Origin: Hyperoplus lanceolatus
Taxonomy: Eukaryota > Chordata > Actinopteri > Uranoscopiformes > Ammodytidae
Direction of reading: 5' to 3'
NCBI GenBank assembly: GCA_026929865.2
Contig: CM049404.1
Location: 3,722,001-3,786,000, forward strand
DNA: 64,000 bases
Part shown: piece by piece, positions 57,240-64,000 of the stretch
Numbering within the stretch: the stretch's first letter is position 1
Layout: every line of letters starts with the position of its first letter
Notes under the pieces: generated by a model
Seen by the model: only the letters and a program-made list of their open reading frames with translations
Databases searched by the model: none
Told to the model about the DNA's origin: nothing
Translations under genes and position numbers: made by a program

Positions 57240-58358
57240 GGTTAATCCCATCAATGTCATTGAGCCAATAAGCATGCCAAATCGCAAACAATTTCATCAC
57301 CAAGGAGTCGGACCGCTTCACTGTAATACATGTGCAGAGATGATGATAGAAAAACTTAACTTCAACTTTAGGTGATGGCAGATATTCCCAGGTCTGAATC
57401 CTCTTCAAATTATATTCAAACTAATTGGGACTTATTGTTGGAATTTTTTTTCTATGATTTTGCGATGCTGTTGGTTGTTTGGTGGACCAGCATGATACTG
57501 CCAGTGTTGTAGTTTTCTCTTGTTTTTAGGAATAATTGTAGTGGTCTGAAAATTAATAATACCTTAATAATTTATTAAAGTTCAAGTTCGGGGCACCAGC
57601 TCTCCACTTAGGAGTGCAAAATAGCAAAAAAAATCTTGTTTTATCAATGGTTTAAAATTAATGTTGATTAAGTCTAGTGATCAGTTAAAATAAATCAATA
57701 TTAATAAAACCTAGTTTAATTATCATTCTATAAAATCGAATAATAAATCAATTATTATTGAGCTTACAAATCTGATAATATATCCACAGTACTGAAGGTT
57801 AATGAATTCTTGCTGTAGCAGAGGTTGACATACCACAACATATTCACACAAATGACTGACAGAAACTTCCAGTTACAAAAAGAAAACGCATGTAATTTAT
57901 TTACAGAAGTAAAAAGAAACACATCAAGAAACTCAATTTACAAACTAAAACATGTGTCTGTGTCGGTGCATGTCTTTGGATGCAAATGAGTCTGTCTTCT
58001 GAGTGTGTGGGTGTGAGTGTGGAGGTGTGAAAAACCTTTATTCTGTGGGGGGGGAGAGCTTGAGGCTTCTGTGTGTCCCCCTTAGGTTTCAGTATCAAAG
58101 TATGTAAACCCAATTACAAAACAACAATGAACAGTTCAAAATCAGTAATTTCCAAGTTGACAATCTTTTAAGCCATGTGTTCTTGCTAAATTAAGCCAGT
58201 GCTTCTCAAATGGTGGGGTGCGACCCCCTAGCTTCAGACAGAGAAAGGTGTGAAACACAGACAATGCCTCGGCTCAAGGCAGAGGAATGTTTCGGGGGGT
58301 TTTGACACCAACATTCTGCTGTAGAGTCAGAACCAAGCAATTCACTTCAGAGTCTAAA
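57240..58358. other. nphp4 intron, no gene recognised
   Basis: AT-rich. About 58198-58235 ('agtgcttctcaaatggtggg') looks like a solitary hAT end. Confidence 0.35.
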
Positions 58359-59938
58359 GGGGCACTTTACACGGTGAAAACGTGACAGTTTTCCCGTTTT
58401 TGGTTTAAAAAAAAAACTTTCAGACACAATTTATTTGAAATATTCACTCGTACACATGTTTTCAGAGGAAACGGGCCAACATCGCTGTAGTAGGCATGCC
58501 AAGCCAATAGTCAGCGGTGACTAGCCTAGTAGATAGCTCTTCCGGTACAATTTGATGCATAAAACCTTACTGTAACCGAAAATTAATGCCATTAACGTTC
58601 ATAAAGCGGTTGGTGTCAGCTTGAGGTTACAAGTATTGTAAATTACAAGCTTTCTGTCCTCTTATTTCACCGCATTGAACTCATGAAAACAGAAGACATG
58701 CTGATAGTGAAGGGGCTTTGTGAGCGGCTACTTTCCTGTTAAGGCCAGGACACACCAGTCCGACACGTTCCGACTACCCAAAAACTGGAGTCGCCGTTTC
58801 AGGAAGCTCCAGTCTTCCCGTCGCGGCCACAAAACACACCGAGACGACTGCTTATTTTTCCGTACGCTCTGCGCTTGCGCGGGACGTAATGTCTCCACAA
58901 CAGCAGGCGGCGCTAATCTGTATTGTGGCCCGAAAAAAAACGAAAGCCGGAAATGATGGGACAGCTCTCTAGAGCATAAACATAGATATAAATACGTATT
59001 TATATTTATGGACCATAAGAGCACAATTTAACAGAGAGTGTCGAGCATGGTGTCGAGCAGTCAACAAGGGTTGATGCATGTGAGTACTCGCAAAACGAAA
59101 CGAACAAACACATTAAAACGATGGCTAGCTGTTGTTAGCTGTTTGTGCTATCCGCCTCACTTCCGGGCTTCACTGATTCGCTAGCCCTCCACCAATCAAA
59201 TTGCTCCAAATGAAAGACGGTCGGCCGCCGATTGAACATGTTCAATCGGCGCAAAACAAGCCCGACGACCTCTACGTCGGCCGACGTCACAGCACACACC
59301 AAACAGATTCGTGTCCCGACCCCCTACCGACACTACGACGGCGATTATCTGGCCGGTGTGTCCTGGCCTTTAGGCGTACTTCAAAATAAAAGTCGACTCA
59401 CGTTTGTCCAGTGAAATGCTATTAATGTTTAGCCAGTGAAATGCTTTTACTGTGAAGCCGTAGCCTTAATGCTCCTTTAGTCGAACCGTAACTTAACCGC
59501 TGCGCGCTGGACTATGGATAGTGTTTTTTAATGTAGAGACAGCCGTGTCCCTGGCATATAGAAGCAACACACGTTTATTTTGCTAGAAAAACCAGCATTA
59601 GGGCTTTGATGTAACCAGCAGTGATGGTGCCGCGGAGACACATTTCATGTTATGTTGTCTTCTAAACTTTATAACTCGCGTGTGGGTATTTTGACAGCAA
59701 ATGTTATAGACTACGCATACGTGAAGTGGAGCCGTGACGTCAGCGTTACCAGGGAAAATGGTTTCGCTGTTTACAAGAAACCAAAGCAGTTGTGTTTTCC
59801 AAAAAATCCTCCCTGGGAGTTGATCTCAAAAACTTGCGGTTTCATGCCTGCATTTGCTGTTTTCATGTAAATGATATAGTGCAACCGCGAAAATATTTTC
59901 GCGTATGCACCGTTTCGTGTTGTCGTATAAACAGCCCC
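58359..59938. mobile_element. TIR element with GGGGC ends, containing a Harbinger-type MITE
   Basis: Left GGGGCACTTTACACGGTGAA and the complement of the right end, GGGGCTGTTTATACGACAAC, are imperfect inverted repeats flanked by TAAA on both sides (58355-58358, 59939-59942). The sub-terminal gtgaaaac/tgttttc type is common in fish DNA transposons. The interior is non-coding and is split by the 58742 MITE. Confidence 0.6.
58742..59369. mobile_element. PIF/Harbinger-type MITE, 628 bp
   Basis: A perfect 15-bp inverted terminus AGGCCAGGACACACC is present at both ends, with the TTA target duplication (58739-58741, 59370-59372) that is typical of Harbinger elements. Sub-termini share 'cgac' rich blocks. 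CpG-rich, no transposase. Confidence 0.8.
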
Positions 59939-59942
59939 TAAA

Positions 59943-61238
59943 TGAATGAAATACATGTCTATATTCACTACATAATTATCATCCACTCTAGATGTGAACA
60001 GTTCTAACAGGCTGTTTTCTTTTATTGCAAGGGGTATAAATTAATATTTTGGGTCAGATTCACATCAGGTCCATAATTAGTTGCTTGTTCATAGCATATT
60101 TTCCATTTAGCTGTCACACATATGCATACTAAGTGATTTAATCTGCCCTAGCTGCTATCCAGTGACATTATTGACTGTAAGGAATCCTGAAGGTTCCATC
60201 CTTGTCATTTTTCATCCACTCTTATCATCCACACACCACCATCTCTCATTTCTCCTATGCCGTTGACAATCATAGGATTCCCCACCATGAGGATTTGTGG
60301 TGCTGATACCCGCTGGTTCTGTGCCTGTCAAATGACTTACTGTATCTCTCTCTCTCTCTCTCTCTCTCCTTCTCTCCCCTCCACCTCAAGGCGTTCGCTA
60401 TGCTGCCAATGCTGGTATCAAAGTATCCAGCCAAGAAGCCTCCTGATTGCTAGTACTTCCTTAGTTTCATAGGACTTTCTTTATGCGTTTGCCTTTTCAC
60501 ACCCTTTTCACACTTTACCAGACCAAAAGGCACATGCATGGTATAGTATACAAGTATAGGGATAGAGCATGGTGACATGCAAACTTGTATAATGCTTTAA
60601 CACACTTTATTCTTATGAACTCTTTGAGGGATTTTCTTCAAACTTTGTACAAATGTCCACTCTGAATCAAAGACGACCTGATCACATTTTGAAAGGGCAA
60701 AGATCAAGATGGTCATTGTGACCTAAAATCTTGTTAGCACAGTATTTCTAAAAAGCATAAAGAGATTTCTTTCAAATTTAACACAAACTTACACTTGGAC
60801 TTGAGGGTGAATTGATTCGATTTTGGAGGTCAAAAGTTACTGCAACCGTAGATATTATCAGGTTGTAGTGACCTTGTTCCATATTGTCACTTCTAAGGAG
60901 CGTTACCTTCTTTAAAGCATTGCTACCACCTCGGTACTTTCACTGTTCGGCAGTTGAATGCCTGGTGGAGGCGTTCTACGTTGTATGATGGGAGCCGTTA
61001 TTCATCTTTGATATGCAGCACACAGTCAGATGCCTTTATAAAGGTACAGACATGTGGTAGCTAATACTAGTGCTCCTAGCTTGTTGGCTAAACGGAAATG
61101 TCCTGTTTGCTTTGATTCTGGGAAGCCTCCAGGGGTCAAACAACAGAGCCCTTTCGATTACACTCCAGTTTACCTGGACCTCTCTATGCAAAACCAATGC
61201 CCATTTGCTGCAGCCTATTTGTTTGGTGCAATGACAGT
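59943..61238. other. nphp4 intron, no gene recognised
   Basis: Contains a (CT)n tract at about 60343-60368 and otherwise unremarkable AT-rich DNA. 60600-60950 resembles no family I know. Confidence 0.35.
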
Positions 61239-61669
61239 CAGTGCGTTTACATGCAGACTCATAATCGGGTGAATAAACAAATAAGACTTCAACAGGACTT
61301 GTAGAATGCATGTAAACACCTTTATCCGATCTATTTCGCACACAAATCGAACATTAACGGACAAGCAAAATCGGATAAGAACACCTAGATAACTTGTTCA
61401 TAGTTGGCACTCTACCTGCATGTATACGGGATCGCATATCGGAGTTCTCGTTCTGCGCTAGTGTTGTTGCCGGAAAGGAACCAGACGTGGCTCAATAACC
61501 ACTTGTTGAAGGGCTACAGCGCCACCTAGCGTAGCGGAGTCAGCTATGCTCCAGCCTTTTATCGAATCTTTGAAAGGCCATGTATACTCAGACAAGTGAC
61601 ACGGTCCGTTCGAGTGGCAAGTTTGGTATATGTCTTAATCCTATCTAGTTGTCCCATGGAAATGCACTG
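61239..61669. mobile_element. Probable MITE with CAGTGCGTTTACATG ends
   Basis: The left CAGTGCGTTTACATGCA and the complement of the right end, CAGTGCATTTCCATGG, are inverted. Inner 'atcgg' and 'catgta' blocks recur near both ends. The flanking 8-mers do not match, so the boundaries are tentative. Confidence 0.5.
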
Positions 61670-62740
61670 ACTGATTCCCACTTCAGTGCTGGTCCAGTTG
61701 CCCAATAGCCGAGCATTTGAAAGACTATCTTGACAAGGCAGGGAGAATAAACCTCAGCTTTTACACTCTGATAGCACTATGACAGGTTCATAATTACTTG
61801 TTAGGCATCAACAGTCAGCAAGAGGAATCTATGAAGCCATTACACACATTTGTTTTTGATATGTTCCTAAAGGAATTTGATGATTAATGCTGTGATACAG
61901 TTTTTGTCATCAACTTTAATTAGACAATAAGTCAACTTCATGGTTTTGTGTAGTACTAAAGAATATGTATAAACAAAATGATACAACTCTGAATTCTCTC
62001 AGTGGAATGGGATTTGGCTGTTTATTTTAATCCTACATGAGTTTTGTGTTTTACTCACATTTGAAATTTGTCATCTGTGATGTAAAACATAAGATTACCA
62101 CACAATCAGAGAAAGTAAAAGTGTGCGTCCTGTTCTTAGTTCAGTTTTTAAAATCTGAGCGCATCATAGAGTGTGTCCTTTCAGCACAGCATTAGCCGAC
62201 TTCCTGCCTAGTCACTCACTGACTGTGATTAAGATTCAGATTTGTAAATGGTCACATAAAACACAATATACCCCACAAAAAAATGTCAATTACTGTCATT
62301 AAGAGTTAAAACATTATTTAATGTCACATTTTCCTTATTAAGCTGATATATAACTGCACAATAGCATCTTAAGACTTAAACCTTTGTATAAGGGGACTAA
62401 AAATGCTAACCATATTTTTAGGTTTTGGCAACCAAAAGCTGATGCCTGCAAGCCCTGGTAGCGGTTACATACACACATCACTTCAATGGACCTCCTAATG
62501 CTGCAAATTTTCTCTTTTCTACCATAGCTAGCTTTCATCCCACAATCTTCTTCGCTCATGCTTTCATTTAGCCTCTTCCCTGTCATGGTTCAATTTCTAT
62601 GACACACTCTTAGCAGAATCTCTCCAGAAGCTGCAGACAGGCTGGTTGTTGGTAGTGACAGTGGCTTCAAGCTACATGCCTCTGTGCTGATGATGTTTTA
62701 ATGTCACTCCATTGCTGTTCACCCCCGTCTTTACTCAAGT

Positions 62741-62743
<3 letters not shown>
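61670..62743. other. nphp4 intron, no gene recognised
   Basis: AT-rich; nothing gene-like or repeated in the window was seen. Confidence 0.35.

Positions 62744-62792
<49 letters not shown>
62744..62792. repeat. (GT)n microsatellite
   Basis: About 24 GT units. Confidence 0.95.
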
Positions 62793-62794
<2 letters not shown>

Positions 62795-63260
62795 CGGCTG
62801 GATATTTACCCCTGCGAGAATCGATTACTGCCGCTGACAGTCGCTGTGGAGTATATACCCTCTCATTAGGTCCGACATATGCCACGCCTGGCATTGCTGC
62901 CGGGGCAAGCTGTTTCCTCAATGACATCTCCCATTGCTCCTGTTGTTTGGGGGCAAGGCGCAAGATCACATAACATTGCATTATCGTAAAGTTACTGGCG
63001 ACAAAGTGTAGTGCAATATGTTGGTCTCGAAAGCAGTATACATTTGAAACTTAGGTATCAAGGTGTCACTGTTGATTATATGAATGTGAGAACAGTTAGG
63101 TTTCCAGTCAGCCGTGTAGCATTATGCAGTATACTCCCATTTTCTTGGTATTTTTAAATGACTCAAACATTGCATATAAATTAGCAAGTTATCTATGAGT
63201 TACACAACAATACGACTCCTGTTGGCACACACATTGCCTTATTTCCTTTTTAGTCCAAAA

Positions 63261-63470
63261 GATGTCGAAGTCGCACTCCAGTTTCAGTTGAATGCTGCGA
63301 CCAAACGTTATGCGATTGGTTGGCTGATCCAGAGTGGCACTGGGCAGATCCAATAGTTTTAAACTTTAACAGACACCCGCCTCTAAGTGAGTGAACGTTT
63401 GCCAAATAGAGCAGTTCCAGACCTTCTGTGCAAATTAAATGAAGTACGATGGTCAGGTAGCACCAGGCTA
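63261..63470 (+). mobile_element. Family B MITE, second copy, truncated
   Basis: It matches 18991-19221 (shared 'gtcgaagtcgc', 'aaacgttatgcgattggttg', 'ccagagtggcactgggcaga', 'gaagtacgatgg', end 'caccaggcta'), but lacks the left terminus and a roughly 30-base inner segment. Confidence 0.8.
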
Positions 63471-63565
63471 GTCCAGTGCGGCTTCTAGTGCGGAAAATAC
63501 GGTAGTAGTTACTGGACCATCCTCTTCATCCTTTTAAAACAGTTTATTTATTTATTTATTTATTT

Positions 63566-63818
63566 TTTACCTTTATTTATATAGGTAAATCCCATTGAGT
63601 CCGAAGACTCTTTTGCAAAGGAGACCTGTTCCCATTTACACACACACACACCCATACACCGATAGCAGGCTAACTATCAACATTCAGACGAGGCAAGGTG
63701 GGTGAAGTGTCTTGCCCAAGGACACAACAACTATGACACAGGTGGCAGGGCGGGGATCGAACCTCCAACCCTTTGATTATCAGCCGACCCGCTCTACCAC
63801 CTGAGCCACAGTCGCCCA
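63566..63818 (-). mobile_element. tRNA-derived SINE, minus strand
   Basis: On the minus strand: A box GTGGCTCAGGTGGTAGAGCG, B box GGAGGTTCGATCCCC, body 'ccttgggcaagacacttcac', and a 3' tail with 'gagtcttcggactcaatggg' ending in a (TAAA)n tract (63541-63566). The 3' tail motif also occurs in isolation at 945-975. Confidence 0.85.
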
Positions 63819-64000
63819 CATAATTAAGCATGACTTAAAATGGAGTCTAATACGATATGGAAAAAAGACGACTCAAAATGTGCTGCTGTAGAAAGTGTCC
63901 CCCATAATTCCTGTGTACAATGGTGTTAAAAAAAATTGTATGCCCGTTGGAGTTATAGCTAAGTTACTCTACATACAATTTACTCTTTCTAAAAAAACGT

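Noticed and set aside
57580..57800. Possible retroviral LTR fragment
   Set aside because: Only a vague resemblance; no paired LTR, primer site or coding region could be found.

Overview
The window looks like a piece of a teleost fish nuclear chromosome. The genes are vertebrate, the multi-exon ones have GT-AG introns, and the rest is typical fish repeat content: Tc1/mariner remnants, hAT elements, tRNA-derived SINEs, jockey-superfamily LINEs, a Ty1/copia element and long CA/GT microsatellites. The species cannot be named from the sequence.

Four host genes are supported. (1) b3gnt7 (7477-8739, minus): a complete single-exon beta-1,3-N-acetylglucosaminyltransferase of 420 residues. (2) A C1orf174/UPF0688 homologue (16009-17801, plus): three coding exons, about 180 residues. 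(3) dffb (21273-26501, minus): the caspase-activated DNase, seven coding exons, 347 residues, all catalytic histidines present. (4) nphp4 (28311-29398, plus): only the first two coding exons, 97 residues; its second intron runs to the end of the window and so exceeds 34.6 kb. The C1orf174 and dffb pair is convergent, as in human 1p36.32. dffb and nphp4 are divergent and separated by 1.8 kb. These genes do not form one pathway; the arrangement is a synteny block, not an operon.

Layout: 1-6700 is repeat-rich (a 1.4-kb TIR element holding a SINE, a truncated Tc1, a GC-rich foldback). 6.7-9.1 kb is b3gnt7 and its CpG-rich upstream. 9.37-13.14 kb is a hAT element that contains two further nested elements. 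13.1-28.3 kb holds C1orf174 and dffb, whose introns and flanks carry several small DNA transposons, some within 15-45 bp of splice sites. 28.3-64.0 kb is the start of nphp4, and its giant intron holds a hAT inside another MITE, a foldback Tc1 split by a LINE, a 5.8-kb Ty1/copia retrotransposon sitting in an older LINE, a hAT, a long-TIR mariner-like element, a second LINE, SINEs and a Harbinger-type MITE.

The most unusual signals are: a TTAA-flanked MITE family with a central hairpin whose arms differ between copies but stay complementary; a perfect 52-bp palindrome followed by a longer AT-rich palindrome upstream of C1orf174; nested insertions datable by exact target-site duplications; and an insertion in the copia element flanked by an abnormally long (about 60 bp) duplication. 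No prokaryote-type system (CRISPR, operon, phage) is present.
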